From Lysobacterales bacterium (GTDB taxonomy: Bacteria; Pseudomonadota; Gammaproteobacteria; Xanthomonadales; Ahniellaceae), in the NCBI GenBank assembly GCA_016182785.1, contig JACPFU010000019.1:49000-112999 (forward strand): 64,000 nt of DNA, read 5' to 3'. The notes below the pieces were generated by a model. The model did not search any database. It saw only the letters and a program-made list of their open reading frames with translations, and had not been told where the DNA came from. Both the position numbers and the translations under genes were made by a program. Every line of letters begins with the position of its first letter. Position 1 is the first letter of the stretch. This document shows positions 16,174-24,965 of the stretch, piece by piece.

Positions 16174-17382
16174 TTACTCGAAGTCGCCGGGATCGCCGCC
16201 GAAGACGATGTCGAACGGGTCGCCGAGCACGAACCCCGGGCGCGGCGTCTCGACCGTGCCCCCGGCCCGACCGTTGCCGAGTTGACCGAAGGAGCCATTA
16301 CCCCAGCACATGACGTTGATCGGGTCCTCGCGCACGCGGGCGCAGGTGTGGCTGCCACCCGCCGCAATCGCGGTCACATCGCTGACCCTGATCACGGTCA
16401 CCGGCGTTGCGCGGTCGTTGCGGTTGCTGCCATCGCCGACGCTGCCGAAGTAGTTGTAACCCCAGCAGCTCATGCCGCCACCGCTGTGGATGACGCAGTT
16501 GTGCAAATCACCGGAAGCGAGCGCGGTAGCGTCGTTGATGCCGACGACGGTCACAGGCACCGCGCTGTAGTCCATGCCGACGCCATTGCCGAGTGCACCG
16601 CGGGCACCGTCGCCCCAGCAGCGCACCGTGCCGTCCAGCAACAGCGCGCAGGTGTGGTTGTTGCCGGCGCTGAGCGCGATCGCCGTCGTGATTCCGAACA
16701 CGTCGACGACACCGAGTACGCCCGGGTCGGCGTCGATGGCGCCATTGCCCAGCTGCCCCTGGTGGTTGCGTCCCCAGCACTTGATCGCGCCGCCGCCGAC
16801 GATGGCGCAGCTGTGGTTTTCCCCGGTCGCGATGGCCGAGGCGGTGCTGATGCCAACCACCTGCACCGGAACGTTCGTCTCCATGAAGCTGCCCGAACCG
16901 AGCTGGCCGTGGTAGCCGTGGCCCCAGCACCAGACAGCGCCCGTGGCGAGCATTGCGCAGCTGTGATTGCCCCCGGTGCCCACTGCCAGCGCGTTGCTCA
17001 ACCCGACGACCGCGGTCGGCGTGTGCGCGTCGGCGCCGCTGCCGTTGCCGATCTGGCCCCAGCGGTTGTAGCCCCAGCACCAGACGCCGCCGGCGCTGGT
17101 CACCGCGCAACTGTGCTGGTAGCCACCATCCGCCGAGATCACATTGGTCAGACCTTCGGCCCGCACCGGCGTCGGATTGCTGTAGTTCTGCGCCGCATCG
17201 CCGAGCTGGCCCTGCTCGTCCCAGCCCCAGCAGTGCAAGTTGCCGCCCGGCACTACCGCGCAGGTATGACCGCCACCGGCGGCGAGCTGCTGTGCCTGGC
17301 TCGTGGCCGGCTGCAGCAACAGCAGGCAGAGGCCCGCGAGCGCCGCCGCAAGCGTTCGGGAGGTGTGCGAATTCGTGGCCAT
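16174..17382 (-). CDS. secreted RCC1-type seven-bladed beta-propeller protein
   Basis: A 402-residue protein with a signal peptide (MATNSHTSRTLAAALAGLCL..., cleavage near SQAQQ). Seven RCC1 repeats of about 50 residues follow. Each blade carries HxCAx early and CWG later (CWGWDEQGQLGD, CWGYNRWGQIGN, CWGHGYHGQLGS and so on), so every blade holds a cysteine pair that could form a disulfide in the oxidising periplasm or outside the cell. The C-terminus is DIVFGGDPGDFE, a looser version of the DGFE tail seen elsewhere in the window. The start is the ATG giving a signal peptide; upstream in-frame sequence is not. It lies downstream of the TonB receptor on the same strand. Function unknown; RCC1 propellers mediate protein or glycan contacts. 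Confidence 0.85.
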   Translation of the reverse strand: MATNSHTSRTLAAALAGLCLLLLQPATSQAQQLAAGGGHTCAVVPGGNLHCWGWDEQGQLGDAAQNYSNPTPVRAEGLTNVISADGGYQHSCAVTSAGGVWCWGYNRWGQIGNGSGADAHTPTAVVGLSNALAVGTGGNHSCAMLATGAVWCWGHGYHGQLGSGSFMETNVPVQVVGISTASAIATGENHSCAIVGGGAIKCWGRNHQGQLGNGAIDADPGVLGVVDVFGITTAIALSAGNNHTCALLLDGTVRCWGDGARGALGNGVGMDYSAVPVTVVGINDATALASGDLHNCVIHSGGGMSCWGYNYFGSVGDGSNRNDRATPVTVIRVSDVTAIAAGGSHTCARVREDPINVMCWGNGSFGQLGNGRAGGTVETPRPGFVLGDPFDIVFGGDPGDFE

Positions 17383-17715
17383 GTCGGTCGTCTCCGGAGT
17401 GACGCAACTGCGTCGTTTCCGGTACACGCACGGAATCGGGGCGAAACGGCTCAGGGCGAAGCGCCTGCCGCGCAGGCCAATGGTACGGGCAGCGAAACCG
17501 AGCATGACCGAGGCCTTGGCGATGATCTCCTGCGGGGCCTCGATGGCGAAGGTCGGGCCAGACAGGTGACCAGCCGTTCGAGTTCGTGGAAATCGCGCAG
17601 GCGCTGCGCCCATGCATCGACCAACGGCGCGTCCGATGGTGCGGCGCTTTTTCGTCCCCCAGACAAGACTACGGCCCCTTGCGGGGCCGTAGCGAAGCAT
17701 CGCGGGCGAACCCGA
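17383..17715 (-). other. intergenic stretch with possible decayed coding fragment
   Basis: A 333-bp gap between the TonB receptor stop and the RCC1 gene start. Next to the receptor is a 10-bp hairpin (listed separately). On the minus strand beyond it, protein-like text appears in two frames: VDAWAQRLRDFHELERLV around 17560-17635, then, after a one-base frame change, TFAIEAPQEIIAKASVMLGF around 17490-17555. Codon composition of both resembles real genes. This may be a frameshifted remnant of a small gene. The remainder should hold the RCC1 promoter, but no clear box was identified. Confidence 0.3.
17669..17692 (-). terminator. hairpin terminator of the TonB receptor gene
   Basis: A perfect 10-bp stem, CTACGGCCCC / GGGGCCGTAG, with a TTGC loop lies 24 nt past the receptor stop. 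On the minus strand it is followed by TCTTGTCT, only moderately U-rich, so efficiency is uncertain. Confidence 0.55.
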
Positions 17716-20616
17716 TCAGAACTTCTGGTTGTACTGCACGTAGAAGAAACGACCCGGCAATTCGTACTGCGGATCGAAGCTGTTCGCGAACGTGCTGTAC
17801 GCGATCGGCGGATCCTTGTCGAACAGGTTGTTGATGCCGAGCGTGACCTTCGCGTCCCACGGTGCCTTCCAGTAGAAGCTGGCGTCGTTGTAAGTGGTGC
17901 CACCGATCGAGTTCTCGCCACCCGGCTGGATGATGCCGTCGCCGTCGACAACGGCGTCGTTGCACAGCTCGCCGAAGCCGTAGTCGTTGTAATAGAACGG
18001 GCAGGCTTCGTCTTGACGCGAGTAGTAGCGGGTGAACAGGGTCGCACCGAAGTCGCCCTTCTCCCAACGCGCCATCAGGTTGCTGCGGATACGCCAGTTG
18101 TTGCTCTGGTTGAAGTAGTCGCCGACCACGCTGCCACCATCGAGTTCATCGATGTCGCCATCACCGTCGTTATCGGCCATGTCGAGCGACATGTAGGTCG
18201 TATCCCAACCGAACGAGAATGTGCCGAAGCGCGTTTCCGGCAGGCGGTAGTTCAAGGTCAGGTCCCAGCCTTCGGTGAGCTGGGCACCGATGTTCACGCC
18301 ACTCGAGAGCAGTGTGTCGACACCGCCGCCGGCCAAACGAGTGAACTGGTCGCAGAACACCTGGATGCCCTCGACGATGCACTGGTTCATGATGAATCCG
18401 CCGCCGAACGTCGTCACCGTGTCTTCCAGCTTGACTTGCCACCAGTCCAGGGAGACGTCCGCCCCTTCGATGAACTCGGGGCTCCACACCGCGCCCAAGG
18501 TCTTCGTGACCGAGGACTCCGGACCGAGCAAGGGATTGCCGCCGACGTTGATCCGGATTTGCGAGTTGCCCTGATCGTAGCCACCGACCGGCACGCCCTG
18601 CGCATGGCAGCGGCCCTGCTGCTCGGCGCTCAGCTGGTTGTAACGACCGCCGAACGTAGTCGAGCAAGGATCGGCGATCTGCGGGAAGGAGTCGGATACG
18701 CCTCGGTACAGCTCGTTGATCGAGGGCGCACGGAAACCTTCGGCCCAGTTGCCGCGAAGCAGCAGTTGGTCGATCGGGCGCCACTTGAAGCCGAACGCCG
18801 AGTTGGTGGTGTCGCCGAAGTTCGAGTAGTCGGAATAGCGCGACGACAGACTGAACTCGAGGCTCTTGGCGAACGCCACGTCGGTCAGCAGCGGCATCGA
18901 AAACTCGACATAAGCCTCATCGACCGAGTACGCGCCCGCGGTTGCGGTGCGCGCATTGCCGGTGGTGTTGCCCGAGTTGATCAGCGCATCCGGCTGGTCG
19001 AAACCGTCTTCGTCGCGACGCTCGAGACCGGCCGCGAACGCCATCATGCCGCCCGGCAGTTCCACGATTTCGCCGGTGATGTTGGCGTAGTACTGCTTCA
19101 TCTTGTAGCCGAACTCGTCATGCGCCACGAAGGTGACGTAGTCGAGCATGTCCCGGGTGATCGAGCCTTCCGCACCGAGCAGGTTCAGTGGCACGCAGCC
19201 GGCAATCACCGAACCGCCCGGGGCAGTGACGCATACCGGTGCACCGTTGCGCATTTCCGACGGGCCGAGTGCCGCGCGCAGGGCCGGGACGTTGAACAGG
19301 CCATAGGTAGTGTTGTTCTGGTCGTTGCGCGCATAGACCATGCCCGCATCCCAGGTGAAGTAGCGATCACCGCCTTCAAACGCGCCATCCAGGCCCATGC
19401 TGAAGGCATAGGTATCGACGTCCTGGTTGAACGAACGGCCACCGGTCTCGGTGACACGACGCTGGATGCGCGACACCGGGGCGCCGAACGGGTTGTACAG
19501 GCTGAACGAGCTGATCGAAATCGTGCGCGCCTGCGTTCCGGCGCCAGGGCCGCTGCCGAGTACCACCGGCATCGCCGCGAGCAGCTGCTCGGAACGGCGG
19601 TTGTTGTAGGTGCCCTGCATCGAGAACTGGACGTCGTCGGTCAGCGCGAACGAGGCCTTGCCGAAGATCGACTTGCGCTCTTGCGGCGTGACCAGATGAT
19701 TGTCCGGAGCGTAGTTATACATGTCCGCCGGGAACGTCCAATTGCGCCAGCTGCTGCCGCTCTGGCCTGGCGCGTAAGTGAACTGACCACCGCTACCATC
19801 CGGGCGGACTTCGGCGACCGAGCAGCGACCGGTGGTGGCATTGATGGTGCCGTTGCAAAGCGCGAAACGACCAAACGGCGAGGTCGAACTGCCAAACGCG
19901 AGGCCAGTACCGAAAGTCGGAACCGCCGAAATTTCGCGGTCGCCCGCGCTGATCGAGTCTTCCTTCACGTAGGACGCCGAGAACATCGCCGACATGCGGT
20001 CATCGGCGGTGCCGATGGTCATGTCGTAGGCTTCCTTGGTGCCGTCGCCTTCATCGGTGACGCCGTAGAAGCCGTTCGCTTCGGCGCCGGTGTAGTCGGT
20101 GCGCAGGATCAGGTTGACCACGCCAGCGATGGCGTCGGAACCGTAGATCGAGGAGGCGCCGGCCTTCAGCACTTCGATGCGCTCGACCGCTGCGGTCGGG
20201 ATCGTGTTCAGGTCGACGGCGCCGCCGAGACCGGTACCACCGACCCAACGACGGCCGTTGACCAGCACCAGGGTGCGGTTCGAGCCGAGGTTGCGCAGGC
20301 TGACGCGGGTTTCGCCGTTGCCACCGTTGTTGAACGTGGTGTTCAGCGTCGAACCGTTGGCGGTCAGGTTCTGCAGCACGTCACCGACCGAGGTCAGGCC
20401 CTGGGCCTGGATTTCTTCGCGGGTCAGCGAGAACACCGGCTGCGAAGTCTCGATCTCGACGCGCTTGATCTTCGAACCGGTCACCTCGATGCGTTCGAGG
20501 GTGGTGCTTTCTTTCTTTTCCTCTTCCTGCGCAAAAGCAGGTTGGGCGATCAGCGAGACAGCGCTCGCAAAGAGCGCGAGGTGGATCGCACCGGACAGCT
20601 GGTTGCGTTTGGACAT
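17716..20616 (-). CDS. TonB-dependent outer-membrane receptor
   Basis: A 966-residue receptor. It has a signal peptide (cleavage likely after PAFA, residue 29), then a TonB-box-like stretch and the plug domain (about 55-165) with IEVTGSKIKRVE, SVGDVLQNL, LVLVNGRR and IEVLKAGASSIYGSDAIAGVVNLI. A long 22-strand-type barrel follows, ending RFFYVQYNQKF with the C-terminal Phe needed for outer-membrane insertion. It energises uptake of a bulky substrate through TonB-ExbBD; nothing in the sequence identifies the substrate and no transporter genes are adjacent. A GGAGAG Shine-Dalgarno sits 5 nt before the ATG. It lies 332 bp downstream of the kinase on the same strand, so a link to the sigma/kinase module is possible but may be via a separate promoter. 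Confidence 0.95.
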   Translation of the reverse strand: MSKRNQLSGAIHLALFASAVSLIAQPAFAQEEEKKESTTLERIEVTGSKIKRVEIETSQPVFSLTREEIQAQGLTSVGDVLQNLTANGSTLNTTFNNGGNGETRVSLRNLGSNRTLVLVNGRRWVGGTGLGGAVDLNTIPTAAVERIEVLKAGASSIYGSDAIAGVVNLILRTDYTGAEANGFYGVTDEGDGTKEAYDMTIGTADDRMSAMFSASYVKEDSISAGDREISAVPTFGTGLAFGSSTSPFGRFALCNGTINATTGRCSVAEVRPDGSGGQFTYAPGQSGSSWRNWTFPADMYNYAPDNHLVTPQERKSIFGKASFALTDDVQFSMQGTYNNRRSEQLLAAMPVVLGSGPGAGTQARTISISSFSLYNPFGAPVSRIQRRVTETGGRSFNQDVDTYAFSMGLDGAFEGGDRYFTWDAGMVYARNDQNNTTYGLFNVPALRAALGPSEMRNGAPVCVTAPGGSVIAGCVPLNLLGAEGSITRDMLDYVTFVAHDEFGYKMKQYYANITGEIVELPGGMMAFAAGLERRDEDGFDQPDALINSGNTTGNARTATAGAYSVDEAYVEFSMPLLTDVAFAKSLEFSLSSRYSDYSNFGDTTNSAFGFKWRPIDQLLLRGNWAEGFRAPSINELYRGVSDSFPQIADPCSTTFGGRYNQLSAEQQGRCHAQGVPVGGYDQGNSQIRINVGGNPLLGPESSVTKTLGAVWSPEFIEGADVSLDWWQVKLEDTVTTFGGGFIMNQCIVEGIQVFCDQFTRLAGGGVDTLLSSGVNIGAQLTEGWDLTLNYRLPETRFGTFSFGWDTTYMSLDMADNDGDGDIDELDGGSVVGDYFNQSNNWRIRSNLMARWEKGDFGATLFTRYYSRQDEACPFYYNDYGFGELCNDAVVDGDGIIQPGGENSIGGTTYNDASFYWKAPWDAKVTLGINNLFDKDPPIAYSTFANSFDPQYELPGRFFYVQYNQKF

Positions 20617-20948
20617 TCGATCTCTCCAACGGTTTGAGTGATTCTGGAATCTCTCGGCGGCGTTTGCGGCGCAGTCCCGTCGACCATTGGAGGGACCGCC
20701 AACTGCCTGCTGAAGCCCTCCCCCGCCAGCAGGTTCGGACGAACGACAGCCCCCGGGGCACGTGGGTGTCAGCGGAAGCATACGCGAAGAACAGAAAATC
20801 CAAAGCCCCTTTCTCGCGCGCTCACCTGGTCCGATCGGGATCGAGGATTCGACGGCAGCAAGCGTGCAAGAAATGGCCTTTCGTCGCGAGACGGACCGAC
20901 CCGCCCAGCGGGCGGAGGATGAATGAGGGTCGCGGGTGCGGCCAGCGC
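20617..20948 (-). other. leader/promoter region of the TonB receptor gene
   Basis: A 332-bp gap between the kinase stop and the receptor start. It holds the receptor Shine-Dalgarno (20622-20627), a 7-bp inverted repeat CCTGCTG/CAGCAGG (20706-20733) that could fold in the leader, a relatively AT-rich patch with a candidate promoter near 20777-20804, and a short GC hairpin near 20892-20907 just past the kinase stop with no T-run. No riboswitch or small ORF was recognised. Confidence 0.5.
20777..20804 (-). promoter_or_regulatory. candidate promoter for the TonB receptor
   Basis: On the minus strand TTTGGA (20799-20804) and TATGCT (20777-20782) are spaced by 16 bp inside the only AT-rich stretch of the gap. 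The predicted leader would be about 150 nt. It could equally be the target of the neighbouring ECF factor; the box spacing does not decide. Confidence 0.3.
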
Positions 20949-23729
20949 TCAGTCGCCGGAAAGCCGCGCACGCAGGGCGTCGCGGCGGGCCGTGGCCGGC
21001 ACCGACAGCTTGTCTTCGGCGGCGAAAGCGTCCCAGATTGCGAGTGCGGACTGCGCTGCTGCGCTTGCCTGCGGCGCATCGGCCGGGGCTTTCCAGCTGG
21101 CTTCGGCCAGTTGCGCCCAGGCCTCGGCCAGATAGTCGCGATAGCGCGTTGCCTCGGGGTTCGCCGCGACCAGCGCGGTGATCGCTTCCGCTGCCGCACG
21201 CAGCGCCTCGCGCGCCGCGGCGATCTCGCCCGCCGCCGCCAGGTTGCGGCCGAGGTGCATCCGCGACAGCGCGTGGCCGAGTGCGAAGTCGGGCGAGGTC
21301 GCCACGAGCGGCGCCTGCAACTCCAGCGCCGTGCGATGACTGCTGGCGGCGGCGGCGAAATCACGCTGGGCTTCGTGCAGTTCACCCTGGCGACGATGCG
21401 CGAGCGAGAGCGCGAAGCGCGCTTCCGGATTATTGGGCGCGGCCCGGGTCCACAGCTCGTTGACCGCGATCTGGCGCGCCACCACCGGCGCCGCCTCGGC
21501 GGCACGATCGGCCTTCAGCAGTTGCCGCGCGGCCCAGCCGCAACTGGCCGACACCGCCTGCCACAGCATGTCGTTGCCGGGATCGCGCGCCAGCATCGCC
21601 TCGGTCGTGGCCAGCGCCTGCAGTGCCGATTCGACCGAAGCATCGAGCCGCCCCTGTGCCTCGTGCACCGGCACCAGCCGCGAATGCACCAGCGCCTGTT
21701 CGTAGCGATAGAAGCTGTCGTCCGGATCGGCCGCGACCAGCGCGGAAATGGTCTGCAGCGCCGCGTTCAATGCCACCTCGGCCTGCGCCATGTCGCCCTG
21801 GCCGATCGCGTATTCGCCTTCGCGCAATTCGCTCTGGTAGCGGCCGAAGCGCAACCCGGCATCATCCGGATGCGCGGCCAGCGCCGCCTCGCGCAGTGCC
21901 CGCGCACGCTGGTGCGCCTGGCGCGAGGCGTCGACCTGGTTCAGCGAGGACGCACTCTCGCGCCCGAGCAGATCGCCATAGTGATCGAGCACATTGGCCT
22001 GCTCGATCACGACCTCGCGCCGCTGCTGCAGCTCCGGCGACAGCGCCGCGAAACTCGCGAGCGCAAGATCGAATTGCGTCTTCGCGGCCTCCAGCTCCCC
22101 GGCCTGGTAGCGCAACTCGGCCTGGCGCGACTGCAGCCGGGCGTCGAGCAGGCGCAGGGATTCGACCTCTGCGCCCAGCCCGCGCAGGTGCGCGAGCAGG
22201 CCGGCGGCGGTGTCGTAGCTGCGCGTCGCGCCCTCCAGGTCGGCGATGTTCGGGCCATAGGGATTGCCCTGCAGATCGCCGACCTTCAGGTAGGCGGCGG
22301 CGAGGTCGGCGAGCAGCGCGGAATCGTCGCCAGCCTCGCGCTGCAGCGATTCGAGGTAGGCCAGTGCATCGGCGACGAGACGCTGTTGCATCGGCAGCGA
22401 GCCGGCGAGCTTGCGGATGCGTTCCTGGTAGTCGAACAGCACGGTGTTGGCGAAGCGGTGCACGTCCTCGAAGCGGCGTTCCGCGCGTGCCCGCTGCTCG
22501 GCCGCGACGCGCGACTGCCACAGCGCCGTGGCCGTGGCCGCGAACAGCAGCAGCAGGCTGACGCTGAGCGCAGCCACCGCGACGCGATGACGCCCGACGA
22601 AGCGGCGCAGCACGTAGCCGGCACTGGCGCGGCGCGCCGACACCGGCCGACCGCCCAGCACCGCGCGCACGTCCGCCGCCAATTCGCTGGCCGATGCGTA
22701 GCGCCGCTGCGGCTCCTTCTCCAGCGCCATCGCGACGATGCGCTCCAAGTCGCTGCGCCAGGCTTTCGACATCGCGACCAGCCCGGCTTGCCGGCCGAGC
22801 GCGGGCGCGTCCTCGTGCAGCAGCGCCTGGCGCAAGGCCTCGTCACGGCGCCCATCGCGACGGAACGGGTGCGCGTTGCACAGCAACTCGAACAGCAGCA
22901 ACCCGAGTGCATGCACATCGGTCGCGGTGGTGACCGGTTCGCCGCGCAACTGCTCCGGGGCCGCGTAGGCCGGGGTCAGCGAAGGGCCGAAGTCGCGCGT
23001 CAGGGTGCTGTCGCGGCCCTCGCCGATCAGCTTGCCGATGCCGTAGTCGAGCAGCTTGGGCGTGCCGGCTTCGGTGACCATGACGTTGCCGGGCTTGATG
23101 TCGCGATGGACGAGCAGGCGCTGGTGCGCGTAGGCGACCGCGTCGCAGACCGCCGCGAACCACTGCAGCCGCTGCTCGGCCGCGGGCTGCGACGAAGCCA
23201 GGTAGCGATCCAGCGTCTGCCCGGAAACGAATTCGAGCGCGAGGTAGGGGCGACCGTCGCCGGCGACGCCGGCATCGACCAGGCGCACGATGCCGGGATG
23301 GTCGAGCCGCGCCAGCAGATCGCGTTCGTGCTGCAGCCGATGCGCGCCGGCGGCGTCGAGGCGTCCGCCATGCAGCAGCTTGATCGCCACGGTCTGCGCG
23401 TAGTCGCCTTCGCGATGTGCGCGATAGACGCTGCCCGAGCCGCCTTCGCCGATGTGCGCATCGATCACGAACGGCCCGAACCGCTGCCCGATGCGTTCGT
23501 CGCCCGCCGCGCCGGCATCGAGCGCCGCCAGCGCCGACAGCGGCAGCGCTTCGGGCAGCGCGGCACCATCCAGTTGTGCGAGCAGCGAGTCCAGTTCCTC
23601 GGCCAGTTCGGGCGAGGCCGCGCGCAGCGCGTCCAGTCGCAGCTTGCGCGCCCCGGCATCCAGTTCCAGCAGGTGATCGAGTTCGACTTGCAGTTCGCGC
23701 CAGCGGGCGGCGTCCGCGCGCGAACTCAT
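20949..23729 (-). CDS. transmembrane Ser/Thr protein kinase with TPR-like C-terminal region
   Basis: A 926-residue Hanks-type kinase. The glycine loop IGEGGSGSVYRA is at 93-104, the catalytic lysine at 117, HRDIKPGN at 208-215, DYG at 228-230 in place of DFG, and APE at 257-259. Asp of HRD and DYG is kept, so activity is expected. An N-terminal helical segment (1-75, containing ELDAGARKLRLDALRAASPELAEELDSLL) resembles that of kinases paired with ECF factors. A transmembrane helix at about 382-403 is followed by a 520-residue helical, TPR-like extracytoplasmic part. The ATG at 23729 overlaps the sigma factor stop by 4 nt (ATGA), so the two are translationally coupled. An alternative Met 8 codons upstream lies inside the sigma gene. 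Confidence 0.94.
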   Translation of the reverse strand: MSSRADAARWRELQVELDHLLELDAGARKLRLDALRAASPELAEELDSLLAQLDGAALPEALPLSALAALDAGAAGDERIGQRFGPFVIDAHIGEGGSGSVYRAHREGDYAQTVAIKLLHGGRLDAAGAHRLQHERDLLARLDHPGIVRLVDAGVAGDGRPYLALEFVSGQTLDRYLASSQPAAEQRLQWFAAVCDAVAYAHQRLLVHRDIKPGNVMVTEAGTPKLLDYGIGKLIGEGRDSTLTRDFGPSLTPAYAAPEQLRGEPVTTATDVHALGLLLFELLCNAHPFRRDGRRDEALRQALLHEDAPALGRQAGLVAMSKAWRSDLERIVAMALEKEPQRRYASASELAADVRAVLGGRPVSARRASAGYVLRRFVGRHRVAVAALSVSLLLLFAATATALWQSRVAAEQRARAERRFEDVHRFANTVLFDYQERIRKLAGSLPMQQRLVADALAYLESLQREAGDDSALLADLAAAYLKVGDLQGNPYGPNIADLEGATRSYDTAAGLLAHLRGLGAEVESLRLLDARLQSRQAELRYQAGELEAAKTQFDLALASFAALSPELQQRREVVIEQANVLDHYGDLLGRESASSLNQVDASRQAHQRARALREAALAAHPDDAGLRFGRYQSELREGEYAIGQGDMAQAEVALNAALQTISALVAADPDDSFYRYEQALVHSRLVPVHEAQGRLDASVESALQALATTEAMLARDPGNDMLWQAVSASCGWAARQLLKADRAAEAAPVVARQIAVNELWTRAAPNNPEARFALSLAHRRQGELHEAQRDFAAAASSHRTALELQAPLVATSPDFALGHALSRMHLGRNLAAAGEIAAAREALRAAAEAITALVAANPEATRYRDYLAEAWAQLAEASWKAPADAPQASAAAQSALAIWDAFAAEDKLSVPATARRDALRARLSGD

Positions 23730-24283
23730 GCCGACAGCTCGCGCGACAGCCACAGCCGCGCCATGGTCCAGTCGCGCTTGACGGTCGCCAGCGAGACGCC
23801 GAGCAGTTCGGCGATCTCGGCCAGTTCCAGGCCGGCGAAGAACTTCATCTCGACCACCCGCGCCTGGCGTGCATCGAGTTGCGCCAGCGCCTCCAGTGCC
23901 TCGTGCAATCCGACCAGGTCGAACTCGCCTGCGGCCACCTGTTCGGCCGCCGACAGGCTGACCAGATCGACGCCATCGCCGCGCTTCTGCGCCGCGCGAT
24001 CGCGCGCGTGGTTGACCAGGATGCGCCGCATCATCGTCGCCGCCAGGCTGAAGAAGTACAGGCGATCGCCGCTGCCGGCCGCGTCCTGCGCGGCCATGCG
24101 CAGCCAGGCCTCGTGCACGAGCGCGGTGGTCTGCAGGGTGTGGTTGTCGCGCTCGCGCCGCATCAGCCCGCGTGCGATGCGCTTGAGCTCGTCGTAGATG
24201 CGCGGCAACAGCCGATCGAGCGCCGCGGCATCCCCGCCGCGGGCGCTGCGCAATTCCTCGTCGATCGATTCCCCGGTGAACAC
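23726..24283 (-). CDS. ECF-type sigma factor without acidic sigma2.2 motif (kinase-linked class)
   Basis: A 185-residue ECF sigma factor (TIGR02999-like). The only good start is a GTG at 24283, preceded 4 nt away by a strong GGGGGGAG ribosome-binding site; the longer ATG frame would run deep into the neighbouring GST gene. Sigma2 spans about residues 10-95 and sigma4 about 125-180 (LAEIAELLGVSLATVKRDWTMAR). The sigma2.2 position of DAED reads QTTA (51-54) followed by LVHEAW, so all acidic residues are gone and Thr52-Thr53 occupy the site. This is the pattern of sigma factors that bind RNA polymerase only after phosphorylation by a partner kinase, here encoded in the next, overlapping gene. 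No anti-sigma gene is nearby. Confidence 0.9.
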   Translation of the reverse strand: MFTGESIDEELRSARGGDAAALDRLLPRIYDELKRIARGLMRRERDNHTLQTTALVHEAWLRMAAQDAAGSGDRLYFFSLAATMMRRILVNHARDRAAQKRGDGVDLVSLSAAEQVAAGEFDLVGLHEALEALAQLDARQARVVEMKFFAGLELAEIAELLGVSLATVKRDWTMARLWLSRELSA

Positions 24284-24362
24284 GGCTCCCCCCGCCTCAG
24301 GCGCACGGTGGATGCCGGCGCCATCCGATTCTACGCAACGTGCCAGCGGCTGCCCATCGGCA

Positions 24363-24965
24363 TCAGGCACCCTGCGCGACGAAGCGCGGCTGTGCCTCGA
24401 CCCGCGCCAGCCATGCGCGCAGATGCGGGTAGTCGGCGAGGCCGATGCCCCCGGCGGGCGCGTCGTGGGTGTAGGCATAGAGCGCGATATCGGCGATCGA
24501 GTAGCCAGCCGCGACCATGAACTCGCGCGTCGCGAGTTCGCGCTCCATCACCGCGAGCGCCTGATGCCCGCGCTCCTGCAAGCGCGGCAATTCGGCGCGA
24601 CGCGGGTGCTCGGGCGGCAGGAACCTGGCGATGAAGCGCGCCACCGCGACATAGGGCTCGTGGCTGTACTGCTCGAAGAACAGCCACTGCAGGGTCTGCG
24701 CGCGCAACCACGGGTCGGTCGGAAGGAACGCCGAGCCCTCCGCGAGATAGCACAGGATCGCGTTCGATTCGGCGAGGCAGCGTCCATCCTCCAGCTCGAG
24801 CAGCGGCACCTTGCCGTTCGGGTTCCTGGCCAGGAATTCCGGCGTGCGCGTCGCCCCAGCCAGAAGATCGACCTCGATCCATCGATACGGCCGCTGCAAC
24901 TGCGCCAGCAGCAACTGCAGCTTGTAGCAGTTGCCCGAGGCCGACATGCCGTGGATGCGGATCAT
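24363..24965 (-). CDS. glutathione S-transferase family protein
   Basis: A 200-residue protein with a thioredoxin-like N-terminal domain (about 1-78: IRIHGMSASGNCYKLQLLL, NPNGKVPLLELEDGRCLAESNAIL) and an all-helical C-terminal domain (about 90-200, with YSIADIALYAYTH). The glutathione-binding cis-Pro (KVPLL) and ESNAI motif are intact. Catalytic Ser or Cys would come from the SASGNC segment. The role is probably detoxification or reduction of small electrophiles; the substrate is unknown. Its ATG overlaps the stop of the upstream GNAT gene by 4 nt, so the pair forms an operon. Confidence 0.9.
   Translation of the reverse strand: MIRIHGMSASGNCYKLQLLLAQLQRPYRWIEVDLLAGATRTPEFLARNPNGKVPLLELEDGRCLAESNAILCYLAEGSAFLPTDPWLRAQTLQWLFFEQYSHEPYVAVARFIARFLPPEHPRRAELPRLQERGHQALAVMERELATREFMVAAGYSIADIALYAYTHDAPAGGIGLADYPHLRAWLARVEAQPRFVAQGA

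Noticed and set aside
16282..20637. Plus-strand open frame of about 1450 codons
   Set aside because: Antisense to the RCC1 and TonB receptor genes. Low-complexity Arg/Ala/Val composition; the minus strand has clear families.
20888..20910. Terminator after the second kinase gene
   Set aside because: A short CCGCCC/GGGCGG hairpin exists, but there is no U-tract on the transcribed strand and such pairs are common at this GC content.
20617..20948. Riboswitch ahead of the TonB receptor
   Set aside because: Only a 7-bp inverted repeat is visible; no cobalamin, FMN or other conserved riboswitch core could be recognised.
20634..24197. Plus-strand open frame of about 1190 codons
   Set aside because: Mirror image of the kinase and sigma factor genes, with no domain of its own.
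24284..24478. ATG start of the second sigma factor at 24478
   Set aside because: It would add 65 non-conserved residues inside the GST gene. The GTG at 24283 has an excellent ribosome-binding site and gives the family length.
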